A stretch of DNA of 64,000 bases. Origin: Megamerina dolium. Its lineage: Eukaryota > Arthropoda > Insecta > Diptera > Megamerinidae. Below are positions 20,917 to 31,060 of this stretch, in pieces (within the stretch, counting starts at the first letter, position 1; each line of letters starts with the position of its first letter). The stretch lies in NCBI GenBank assembly GCA_963854835.1, contig OY978526.1:65820765-65884764 (forward strand), written 5' to 3'. A program made the position numbers and the translations under genes. A model generated the notes under the pieces. That model was not told where the DNA came from, made no database searches, and was given only the letters and a program-made list of their open reading frames with translations.

Positions 20917-22531
20917 CAGTCAGGGACTAAAGTTTAAATACACCCATAAAACATCGCTTTAAATAAAAATAAAGCATTTTAACACAAATGTAAGTATGCA
21001 GTTTATTTTTTGTTGAATAATTACCAATATCGAAAACCAAAACAATTCACTTTTTTTCATAGATAACTTAAAATTCATCAAAAACTAAAAAAATACATGG
21101 GACAAAAGTTTAAATACAATACAAAATTTTCTTTCTTTAGCTGATTTTAGCTTAATTAAAAAACGTTAAACTTAAATTAATATTTGGTAGGTCCGCCTTG
21201 AGCTTCAATGACTGCCTGCAGACGACGTGGCATAGACAGAACCAAATTTTCTGTTTCCGATGTGCTGATTTCTGACCAGGCCTTTTTCAGAGCCTCTTTA
21301 AGGGATTCTTTGTTCTTTAAAGCTGCGCGATTGATTTTCGGTCCAATAATTCCCAAGCGTGTTCAATTGGGTTTAAGTCCGGTGATTGGGGAGGACTACA
21401 GAGCTGACGTGGAGCATAATACAGCAACCAGTCCTTCACCAAATGCGCGGTATGCTTAGGGTCGTTGTCTTGTTGAAATATCCAACTTCTTCCCAGACCC
21501 AAGCTATCCACAGAAAGCTGCAAATTTTGTTCCAATATACTTTTATACACGTGTTTGTCCATTATTCCATCGATAAAAGCCAAGTGTCCCACGCCAGCTG
21601 CTGCAATTGCTCCCCAAACCATCACACTACCGCCCCCATGTTTAACGGTTGGTATTAAATTTTTGGTTTGAAGTGCTGTGCCGGGCTTGCGCCAAATTTT
21701 TGCGCGACCATCGCTGCCAAAAATATTAAATTTAGATTCATCTGTGAATAAGACTCTTCGCCAAAAGTCCTCATCCATATCCTTGTACTTGTTTGCAAAA
21801 TCCAGACGAAGTTGTCTATTTTTTTCAGAAATAAGCGGTTTTTTACGTGGAACTCTGCTTCGATAGACGTTATACCGTAAAGCTCTTTGTACGGTTTTTG
21901 GGTGAACATGTTTGCCTGACACCGCAGCAATACTACCGGCTAACTTTGGCGCACTTATTTTTGGATTTTTGTCCACTTCTCTTAGGATAAGGTTTACATC
22001 TCGGCGAGAAAGTTTTTTTGGTCGGCCAGTTCTGGGCCTATTTTCCACTGTTTTGTAAGTTTTATATTTTCTTATTACGTTTTGCACACTTGCACAGGAC
22101 AAATTTTAAATTTTTCCTATATCACGGTAGGATTTGCTTTCTTTAAAGTGTTTAATTATTAAATCTTTAACACCAGACTCTATTTGTTTTCCTTTGCCCA
22201 TTATTTTGCTTTCAAGTCTACCGACAACGATGAAATCACTAATAATACTGAATAAATATGCGTAAGTGAAGAAAGCAAAAAAAATATAACGGTACTTTTC
22301 CAAAGAAATTGCAAAAACACGTGTTTTCTTGTATTGTATTTAAACTTTTGTCCAGCGTATTTTTTGAGTTTTTGATTTACAGTTATTTATGCGACAAATA
22401 CAAATTTTTTGTTATTGTGTTTGCTTACTGATAGACTGCAAAAAAACTGCTTACTTAGATTTTCGCAGCAATGCTTTATACGAATTAAAATTAAGATTTG
22501 TGGGGTGTATTTAAACTTTAGTCCCTGACTG
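20917..22531 (-). mobile_element. Tc1-like element with paired repeats at each end
   Basis: A 1615-bp element flanked by TA (20915-20916 and 22532-22533). The ends start CAGTCAGGGACTAAAGTTTA and are inverted copies of each other. Each end holds a second, inner copy: GGGACAAAAGTTTAAATAC near 21098 and GTATTTAAACTTTTGTCC near 22335. This gives the two-sites-per-end layout of the IR/DR group of Tc1/mariner transposons. The transposase lies on the reverse strand with one nonsense codon and one frameshift, so this copy is non-autonomous but recent-looking. Confidence 0.93.
21177..22201 (-). pseudogene. Tc1-type DD34E transposase with two lesions
   Basis: It starts MGKGKQIESGVKDLIIKHF at 22201. 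The bipartite helix-turn-helix DNA-binding region covers roughly residues 1-110 (GRPKKLSRRD is the GRPR-like hook). The catalytic triad is visible: LFTDESKF (Asp), FQQDNDPKHT (Asp), and NPIEHAW (Glu) 34 residues later, giving DD34E. An in-frame TAA at 22106-22108 interrupts ...DIGKI/NLSCASVQ. A one-base loss in an A-run near 21345 shifts the frame after LLDRK, and the family C-terminus (ending IEAQGGPTKY, stop 21177-21179) is still readable in the next frame. The expected length is about 341 aa. Both lesions are single-base events. Confidence 0.9.
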
Positions 22532-23041
22532 TACATGTGTATAATAAAAATTTTTTATTTATCTCGATATTCTAAACATTTTGAATTCCATTTTTACGAA
22601 TATTGGACACAGTGTTTCGAACTGAAGTTGTTGCTAACCCGAGACTTTAAGCGACACTAATTTTTAACGCAGATATCATTACTTGAGAAAAAAATATAGC
22701 TTCCTAGGTCGATCTAATTATAACCTGCACTCGCCCGAAATCCAATAATGTTCTTTTAGTTTAAGTTTTGGTTATTCTAAACGCTTATTTGAATGTGCTA
22801 TGACTGGGTGAACTTATGAGCATTTTTGGACTCATTTATGAGCCTAAAATTAGCTCATTATTTTATATTTGTGTGATTCGAAAAATGCTCATTTTTATGT
22901 TTTCATACTCTCTGAAGTGTGAGGCCGTATTCATTTTGGTCAAATTTTGTAACCACCGGAAGGAAACTTCGAAGATGTAGAAAAATTAATATATCCTTGA
23001 TTGTCGTCGCTTAATTAGTCCAAAGATATTCATCTATCTAT

Positions 23042-23142
23042 TGGTTGTAGTGGTTGTGCCGTAGTAATACTACGGAAATGGACCTTGGTCGATCATATGG
23101 TCGAGTACTTCCGTGACGTAGAACCGCCCATTCTTGGGAATA
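23042..23142 (+). repeat. Hairpin-bearing short element, copy
   Basis: TACGGAAATGGACCTTGGTC, GTGACGTAGAACC and GCCCATTCTTGGGAA match the family at 40463-40600; the head (GGTTGTAGTGGTTGTGCCG) is diverged. Confidence 0.6.
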
Positions 23143-23214
23143 CTGTTTTTCTCACATTCTGCCTGTGTGTACAATAACTTAAACATTAACAAGAGATTTA
23201 AAAAAATTTGGTCC

Positions 23215-23650
23215 GAGAGTAAGTACGCCATTGATATTGGGCATGATTGAACAACTGCCACGCCAACACGTAGCAATCAATCAGTCTAAACTCGGGATTT
23301 TAACTTGCTATAACTCACTTAATATTTCACACAGGACAACAAGGTTTGGCATGTATTGCTGATTAACATTATAGTGCCTAAGAATATCGCAAGAAATTTG
23401 AATATCACGCCCTCTATTTATTGGAGCTTCTATACAAAGTCTCAGTAGTTTGAAGAAGTATGCGCTACTACTGAATGTAGCTACCACACAAAGTCACGGA
23501 ATTTTAAATGTGCAAGCCACGCGTAATATTAAATGTAGCTCCCAAACAAAGCTGTGAAATATTTTAATTTTAAACCGTCTACGTCTACGATGACTATATT
23601 TGACACATAGGTTAATATTATTTAATGTAGCTCAGATACAATGGCAGTAG
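23215..23650 (-). repeat. Inverted partial copy of the ~310-bp module repeat
   Basis: The reverse complement carries CATGCCCAATATCAATGGCG, GGCGTGGCAGTTG and AGTTATAGCAAGTTAAAAT, matching the region around 4560-4700 of the tandem-module repeat. Diverged module pieces (ACTTTGTGTGGTAGC on the complement) continue to about 23650. Confidence 0.65.
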
Positions 23651-23924
23651 TGTATTGAGAAATAATTTTGCAAGAAACGCTTCGGTTTCTGCTTACTTAT
23701 CGGTTTTTCTCGCTTGTAGTTCGTTTAAATATAACATCATTCTTTTTGTATATAACATATAATTTTTTTGTAGTTCGTCAATAGACTTTTTTGTAGTTCG
23801 TAATCGACATCGTCGTCGATGGTTGAGCATTGTGATGTGCGTATATGGGATTTAGGTTAGGTTAGGTTATGTGGTTGCCCTCTCTCTGAGAGGACACTCT
23901 TAGGCAAGAAAGGCCCATTGTGAT

Positions 23925-24095
23925 ACCACCGAGCTTCTCTTCCAATACTGTTGTGCGTGTTAAATTTGGAGAGCATTATAAGGACCTACTTATATTAGCC
24001 GGTTCCGAACGGCAGAACTCTTGTGACATCACTTTAACTTAGTTTTGTCACAGAGATCTTTTAAGAAGCATTTTTAGCACTTTAGCACTTCTTAA
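23925..24095 (-). repeat. tRNA-derived SINE, partial inverted copy
   Basis: GAGCTTCTCTTCCAATACTG, TAGCCGGTTCCGAACGGCAG and GACATCACTTTAACTTAG match the copy at 61225-61544. The tRNA-like head is missing. A TTAGGTTAGGTTAGGTTATG stretch lies just upstream. Confidence 0.7.
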
Positions 24096-24829
24096 AGGCA
24101 TTTTAATCAAAGCAAGATAGTGAGGCATTTAATCTCATACTTGTTTTATAGTACTTTTTTGAGGCCTTTTAACACAGCGGGAGGGTAAGGCCTTTAATTT
24201 TAGCTTATTTCATACAAAAAAAAAAAGATAGGAAAAAATACAGAGAGCTAAGGCCTACGTGATGTAAGAAAATGCCTTTTCATCTCCTTTTTCTGCTACT
24301 GGGTTAAATCAATGCCGGCCACACGAATACTAACACATTTGCATTAGTGTGTGTGTGTTTCAAAGTCAGTACGTGCTTCTACGGTGTTTTTTTCAAACAT
24401 GCGCAGCAGTCCTGCTTGGTCAAAAGTTAAACAGCAACTGAGAAGCGAAAGCATAACATTGTGCTTACACATCAAGAATAAACGAAACCGTACCAATAGT
24501 AGGCAAGCAAGAAGTGTCAAAATCCCATACAAAAAGTAAATAAAACTGCGAACATTTATATACAATATTAAAATAGGCAATATTTATAATTTTATTCATG
24601 AAATATTAGAAGAAACAAGTAAATAAATATACCGCGAAAATATGTATGTAACGTGACCGCCGTGGACCAAAATATGAAAATAAAAGCGAAGTGATTTCGT
24701 GTTTTCATTACAAGTTCTATTGTGCACATATGTATACATGTAATATTAAAAAAGAATTAAATACTTATATTAATAATTAAAAAAAAAAAATTGTAAAAAC
24801 TAAGTTACAATTTTAGAGAATTTTCTTTT

Positions 24830-25295
24830 GTTTTTCTTGTGAGCGGCTTCAATTTCTTTTCAAATCTTGAAGAACATCCTCGGCCGAAAGAACAATTTCT
24901 TTATCTTAATATTGCAATTAATACTGGAAGATATACGCAAAATTTGCGCAATACGTTTTTGCGCAAAATTATTTGTTATGAGCAACCCATTTCCATTAAT
25001 TGCGTTAAAAATATTTTCAAGCGAGTTCAATTGAACCACGAGTTCTTCGGTAGGTTTTGATAAACTACCTTCACTCAGGTGATTAACCTAGATATAACTT
25101 GAATCAGCGCCATCTTAAATTGCAATGTCTCCCACTTCGTGTCGTAATTTGTGAAATATATTGCCGGCAATATTTTCGAGACCGTCATATGTCAATCTTT
25201 CCAGCTCCCCCATTTCTGTGGGTGTATTGTCAATGTGAGGAGTAACACGTATTATGCTGAACATTACGCCTAAGAAAATTGTAAAAGATTATATA
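24830..25295 (-). pseudogene. P-element-like transposase C-terminal remnant
   Basis: The reverse strand reads MGELERLTYDGLENIAGNIF, a stop, then after about 10 codons SKPTEELVVQLNSLENIFN, INGNGLLIT and KKLFFRPRMFFKI. The order DGLEyIAGfxa ... L-S-x-P-S-x-E-L ... N-x-N-G-x-x-L ... LFFRCRxYFKI is what I know from the C-terminal part of P-element-like (THAP-domain) transposases. There are two internal stop codons and no visible N-terminal THAP domain. The first block might be a separate exon. The call rests on family memory, not on a search. Confidence 0.5.
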
Positions 25296-25832
25296 ATATA
25301 AATATCGTATATCCATTTTTGCTTGAGGTCTTTAAAATGGTCCTTTATGAAAATTTTTGCAAATCTCACTATTTTTGTGGTTGAAAGAACTTAATCGCAG
25401 GCACAAACTAATTCACGTTTCTGCCAAAGCCACATCACACGGAAAGGAAAAATAGTTCTTTAATAACGATTTGTCGGAACTATCGTTATTGCCACTCGCC
25501 ACTGCACATTTCATTTATAAAAATCACCGTTTTTTCAATCAAAATAATTTTTAAGTAACCGCGTACTATACAAATGCAAGAATTATAAAAATTTATTTGC
25601 CCTTTTCAGTTAACTTTCTTTTCGTTTATGACGTCACCATACGAACAGTTCACTATCAAACTAAAACCAAAAAATATAACTGCTCATTCATGGCGCAATC
25701 TTTATTTCTATCAATCTTACTTACACATCGTTATCGTCGTTGATGTGAAAACACGACGGCAAACTGCACATTATGCAACTCTTGGCCGCCTAGGCTTTAA
25801 ATCGTCATAACTTACAAAATATTACGCCTAAT

Positions 25833-26358
25833 AGCCTAGACAGACGGCAGCCTAATTCCGGATTACCGAGTTAATTCGAATTAACTCGGGCATTAACTGC
25901 AGCTAATCCGCATAAACTCTATGAGTTAATTCTCAAAATAAAAGAGGATTAGGGCAATTTGCGATGGCAACACTGCTGAAAATTGTCTATTGTGAATTTT
26001 TCTCCATCCATTTTACAAAACATTAGGTGTGTTCGTTAACAAAAAACGTTCAACAACTGTTAACAGTTTTCAACATGAAAAGCATTGGCGAACAAATAAA
26101 TCCAGCTGTCAATTACGAACGGTGAATGTCAATTTAAAAGTTTCTGATAGTTTTCAGTTCACGTACTTCTTGTAGATTTTCTCATATCGAGAGTGACAGA
26201 TGACAGAAATTGATAGTGATAGTAATGTAAGTGAGCAGACCTAATAAAACAGCAATCAGCTGTTTAGTTAATCCGCAATACTGCCGTCTGTCAGGCTATT
26301 ATTTTATTCGGATTAAGTGCGCCGGTAATCCGGAATTAGGCTGCCGTCTGTCTAGGCT
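25833..26358 (+). mobile_element. 526-bp MITE, copy 2 (inverted relative to copy 1)
   Basis: Termini AGCCTAGACAGACGGCAGCC and AGGCTGCCGTCTGTCTAGGC are inverted repeats. The interior is highly similar to 4937-5459 read on the opposite strand. The flanks (CTAAT and ATAAG) do not make a clear duplication. Near 26202 it holds ATGACAGAAATTGATAGTG followed by AAT|GTAAGT, that is, a start codon with a perfect splice donor nine codons later, like the first exon of a deleted transposase gene. Confidence 0.85.
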
Positions 26359-26359
26359 A

Positions 26360-29300
26360 TAAGATAACATTATTTTGGACGTGGATTAGTATTATAAGGA
26401 GTAAAACTATTGCAAGGAATAGCTGAGCCAACCATATTTAAAACATAAGTTAGTATTTTCGAGAGCAATATTTTCGCCAGAGATGGATGAACTCAGCCCC
26501 GAAATTAATTTGGGAGTCGTATTGTGTTCACTGTATTTACCAGGTTTGTCCATATGTATAAATTTTACAAAAACATTATTGGACCAGATGTAATGCGCAA
26601 AAACTACAACACATTTCTAATTGAAAATCAATATCTATTTCTTGGATTACTTGAATTTTTATCAATCACCATTATTTACATTAAGATTACTATGCGCATT
26701 AAATATAATATTTAACAGAAGAAGTAAACTAAATCGTAAGCATATTTCATTTCAAAGGAATCATCTTGAAATGTTGAATTAAAATTATTCACTTATTTTT
26801 TTCTACAAACATGTACATATGTACTCGTACTTATTTACATTTGACTATAAAGTTGTGTTTAGTCATCAATTCCTTGTTTTTTTTTTCTTCTTTCCACCTT
26901 TTTGTTGTTGTTTTTTGCTACTTAACTGATACAATGTTCATAAATTTTTTGTTTGTCTTTCTTTCTGCTGTATGTAGTAGGTACTCATGTACATACGTAG
27001 ATTCATACAAAACAATGAGCATTTTTATTGCTATTTATGACGTGTTTTACTTTTATTGTTGCTGTTTTAATTGTTTGTATGCTATTGTTGTTGCTGCTAC
27101 TTGCTTGCTATTGCTTGCTGGTCTTGCTATTATTATGATCATTGTTTTATGTAAATCTAGTTGATTTTTGCTGTTTTTATTATCTTTTTGTAGCTGTGTG
27201 TGTGTGTGTTTGTTGTATATTATTGTTATTTTGGCACCATGCGCCTTGTTTTGTGGTCATTTTTTTTTTTCTTTACAATTTTTTCTGTTGCTGTGTGCAT
27301 ATGAATATTGAAAATAAAAATTGTATTTTATTTAATTCTGTCTTTTTATTGCAACGTTTGTAAATTTCACTTTATTCATGTATGCATGTATTACATTTGC
27401 CATTTTAATTCAAAAAAAAAAAATTCTTTTATAAAACTGCTTAATGAATTTAATTCAAAATAATAATTTATATTAGCTTGCAGAATTTTTCTTTTAATGA
27501 ACACAGAAAACAGAAATGTTTAAAATGTTGTTATCATTCAATGAAATTGACACAAAAAAGAGAAGAGAAAAAAAAAAATGAAGAGTAGAATAAAAACCAA
27601 AGTTTGTTTCTTTTTTTTTTTGTAGCAAATGTAGTTTAGCAGGTTGTTGATTTGACAACTTTTAAATTTATGTAAATTTTTTGTCTTTCATATCTATTTT
27701 GGCAACAAAAAATATTGATACAAATTGTAAAATACAACTTTAGTCAATCGTGTAATTATGTGTATACACATTTCAGCGATTTATTGCAAATTTCAGTCGA
27801 CAATTTATTTAATTCATATTTTTTAATTAGTGTTTACTAAGTGCTTAGGGTTATGTTATACCAAAATATTGCAAATGAATTATGAAAAACTAAAATTATT
27901 CAGATATTATTGGAATTTGAAACTAGGACACAAACATAAATGTCGTAAAAATTAAATGTGAAAAGTTTTTAAAAAATTGTATGGATTAAAATAATATTAA
28001 CATTATCTAAAACCTGACGTTTTATATTGGAATTTCACAGAATTTATTTATAAGGCGAAATTTGCCAAGTGTTACCACCGAGACCACGATAAACAATACG
28101 GTAGCATAAAAAACTTGAAGTTTTACCTTAAATTAAAATACTATCTGAATTTTTTACATGAATTTTTGTCAATTTTTCCCAACTCCTTAACTGTACAGTT
28201 ATAGCTGACTGTATTTTATATTGTGCTTTTAATAACTAATTTCCCAGCATGTTTTTGGGTCTCTTTAATATTTAAATATGAGTGCTGCATATAAAAAAAA
28301 CTGTGAGAAATTGTTCTTTTGGTTACTCATCCATCCCTAAGGTTCCGAAATAAAATCGTCGTTAATTCTCAAATTTCAATTTGGTTTGTAAGAAGTAAAT
28401 TCTAAACCATAAATTGCATGTAACATGGACTGCGAGCCTGTCAGAGGTACAAGCTGAATAAGAATTTCTTAAAAAGTGCCTAGTGTCACACAAGAATAAG
28501 ATTTAACCGTAATTTGTTACATTTTAGTGGAATTGCATAATAGTAGCATTGAGTGAAATTCACCACAGCGTCAAAAAAGTAATATTGCTCTTAATCTATG
28601 AATTCTAAAAATCTAAAAATATTAAAAGTATTATTTAGAGATTGCAAAAAATGATTACCAAGATTTTTTTATATTCAAATTTTATTGTTTTAATATTAAA
28701 AAATTATGTTTGATGATAAAGTAATGAAAAAATCGTGTTTTTTGCGAAAAAATTTTATGTTTTTCAATAGAAATGATAAAAAGCAGAAATGGAAATCTAT
28801 TCCTGCAACATTATATTTTATAAAAAAAAATGATGAGGAAAGTCTTCGAAAAGTATACAAGGTCGGCCAACTCCGGTGAGCACAATTGTTTCTGAAAAAA
28901 TCATTTGAAAAACGCCTTTTTTTTTTTCCTCTTTTGACTTCAATAATATATTACGAAAGTAGCCACCCTAAACTCGAATGTTATTTTCTGGGGATGTTGG
29001 CCTCAAGTTCGTGCACGGCCCTTGGCTTGTTGATATTAACCGCAGACTTCAAGTATCCACACATAAGAAATTTTACTTACTTACTTATGTGGCCATAACA
29101 ACCGTATATCGATTTAGCCCGAAAATAAATTGCTTCGCCAGCCATCTCTGTTCTTCGCTAAATTCTAGTGGGACATCTGGGATCATCAACAGTATAAGGT
29201 GACAAAAACCTTCCCTGCATACATTTTCTGGTGTCTTTTTGGCATCTTTGAGAGATTGCATTAATTACTGCATCGGTAGCACTGTATTATAGAAGTACGC

Positions 29301-30210
29301 GGTTGGCTGTTGAATATAGAAAGTTTGAATATTAAGTTGCTCGACGAGGATGAACAAAATTTGTTGTAGTGAATATTACCTTATTTACCTAATTAAAGTT
29401 AAGAATTCATTTTGATACAGAGTGTAACCTTCAAACCAATACTCACTAAAACCATGGTTTGAAAAAGACTGACTTGGCCATAGGTAAAATTTGACCTTGT
29501 TTGAATTAATGCTGTTTTCATCTGGGTTTAATTTCATTGTTCAAAATTATCTAAGAAAAACTTCGGTGAAAAATATACAACAAACTTTGGTGCATTCCGT
29601 AAAGCATTTGGTAAAAATTCATGTGCACAGGTACCTTCCAATCAAAGGATTTTTGTAAATTTTTGATCACGAAACCTAGAATTTCAGAGAATCTAATATT
29701 CTCTGAATGGAATATTGATGAAAATTTAGCAAAAGTTGTACTAGACGATACCAAGCTATGATTTATACATATTCATTTATTTAATTTCGGACTAAAAGCC
29801 AACAGAATTTCTAATTTAGTTCTTTATCCAGTTTCTTGTAGAACATACTATATTTACATACCGTTATAAAGATGAAATAAAAATTATGAATCCCTACGTC
29901 ATAGGAAGAGTATGGATAGCTACGCAATACTATAAAAAATTATTGATCTGAACTTAAAAAAGTATTTGTTAAAAATTGAAATTCATAGGAAAGCGTATGG
30001 ATTCCATCCTAAAATTCTGATATGCCCTAGAATTTTATTTGTTGTTATATTTATAAAATATTTACAGAAAAATGGGATCATTTAAGGCTTAAACCACACG
30101 TTTTTATTTCGACATCACTTTTAAGCGATTTTTTTTATAAATTCTATATTGAATTACGCCTGTCCCAAGTCATTGCTGAAGGAGATCCGATTATCTTTCT
30201 ATCAGAGTTT
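26360..30210. other. Gene-poor AT-rich stretch
   Basis: No supported gene. The block 26810-27365 is T-rich on the + strand and produces artefactual long frames. A GC-richer island at about 28950-29200 (contains GTTCGTGCACGGCCCTTGGC) has no readable protein in any frame I checked. The remainder is A/T-rich sequence, probably rn intron or upstream DNA. Confidence 0.45.
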
Positions 30211-30214
30211 TTGT

Positions 30215-30290
30215 TACGGAAATGCTTTGTACGAGAACAAACAAAGCATTTCCGTATTCTTGCTGCTACAACAACAACAACAACAACAAA
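30215..30290 (-). repeat. Hairpin-bearing short element, inverted head with perfect 16-bp stem
   Basis: TACGGAAATGCTTTGT (30215-30230) pairs perfectly with ACAAAGCATTTCCGTA (30241-30256) across a 10-nt loop. It is followed by TTCTTGCTGCTACAACAACA and more CAA triplets. Its complement begins TGTTGTTGTTGTAGCAGCAA, the head of the family at 40463-40600. Confidence 0.75.
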
Positions 30291-30836
30291 CAGAATCAGT
30301 AGGCTTTTTTGTTCTAGAATTGTTACCGAATTGGTTGCGATCTTCGAGTAAGAAATCCGTGACAAGTGAGAATATTCTGAACGGTTATAGTTGTAAATCG
30401 ATTTGAGGGAGTCTCTTTGATTACCACCTACAATTTTTTGTAAAAGCATTATTGAATTTATACCATTTAATAATTTAAAATTTAAAGTGGAACAACCCGG
30501 TATTAAAAATCATTAATTTATCATTGATCACTGTATGATATGCTGATAAGTGAATCTTCGAAAGCTTCGAAAACCATGCAATTGTGTTGAGACCATTCAA
30601 TTATATTACAATTTTAAGGAAAATTGAGCAGTTATCATTATTTATTTTATGAAGATCGTTCAATTGAATGACGAAATTAGTAGATTTCAATTATTTTAAT
30701 AAAATGAGACACTTTTGTCCAAGAATCAAGAAATCATGAATGTAATATTGTATTTCTCTTGTTTATTTTTTATTTTTTTAATTTATTTTACTGCTAATAT
30801 TATTATTAATAATAATTTTTTTCTACTTTATTTCAG

Positions 30837-31060
30837 ATTACAACTTAAATTCTCATCAGCATCAAATTATCATATCAAATACAAATAGAATCAACGCCAA
30901 ATAAAGGAATATTAGCTAGCCAAAATTGTATGCCTATTATTATTCTCTTTACGCCACACAAAGGCTCTGATCGAAAAGCCAAAACTATCGCATACATACT
31001 CACGTAATATATAAGTACCACTACAGGCTGGATCTGCGTCAATTTCAAAACACGCCACTT
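30837..31060 (+). promoter_or_regulatory. rn: rn leader segment with acceptor and short upstream frame
   Basis: A pyrimidine-rich acceptor (CTACTTTATTTCAG) ends at 30836. The frame of the rn Met is closed by TGA at 30968-30970, so transcripts spliced here must start at 31061. A 26-codon upstream frame (ATG at 30930, stop TAA at 31008-31010) precedes it and could reduce translation. A second AG at 31025-31026 would instead keep the reading open into the coding exon. Confidence 0.45.

Noticed and set aside
23851..23870. TTAGGTTAGGTTAGGTTATG as telomere-like TTAGG repeat
   Set aside because: The unit is TTAGGT-like and only three units long, embedded in dispersed-repeat sequence next to a SINE; flies lack TTAGG telomeres.
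26811..27363. 117-aa and 73-aa Phe/Cys/Tyr-rich frames
   Set aside because: Low-complexity T-rich DNA gives long hydrophobic frames by chance; no signal peptide-plus-domain structure or codon bias.
28950..29200. GC-richer island as an rn exon
   Set aside because: No frame gives a plausible peptide between splice sites and the pieces resemble no known protein.
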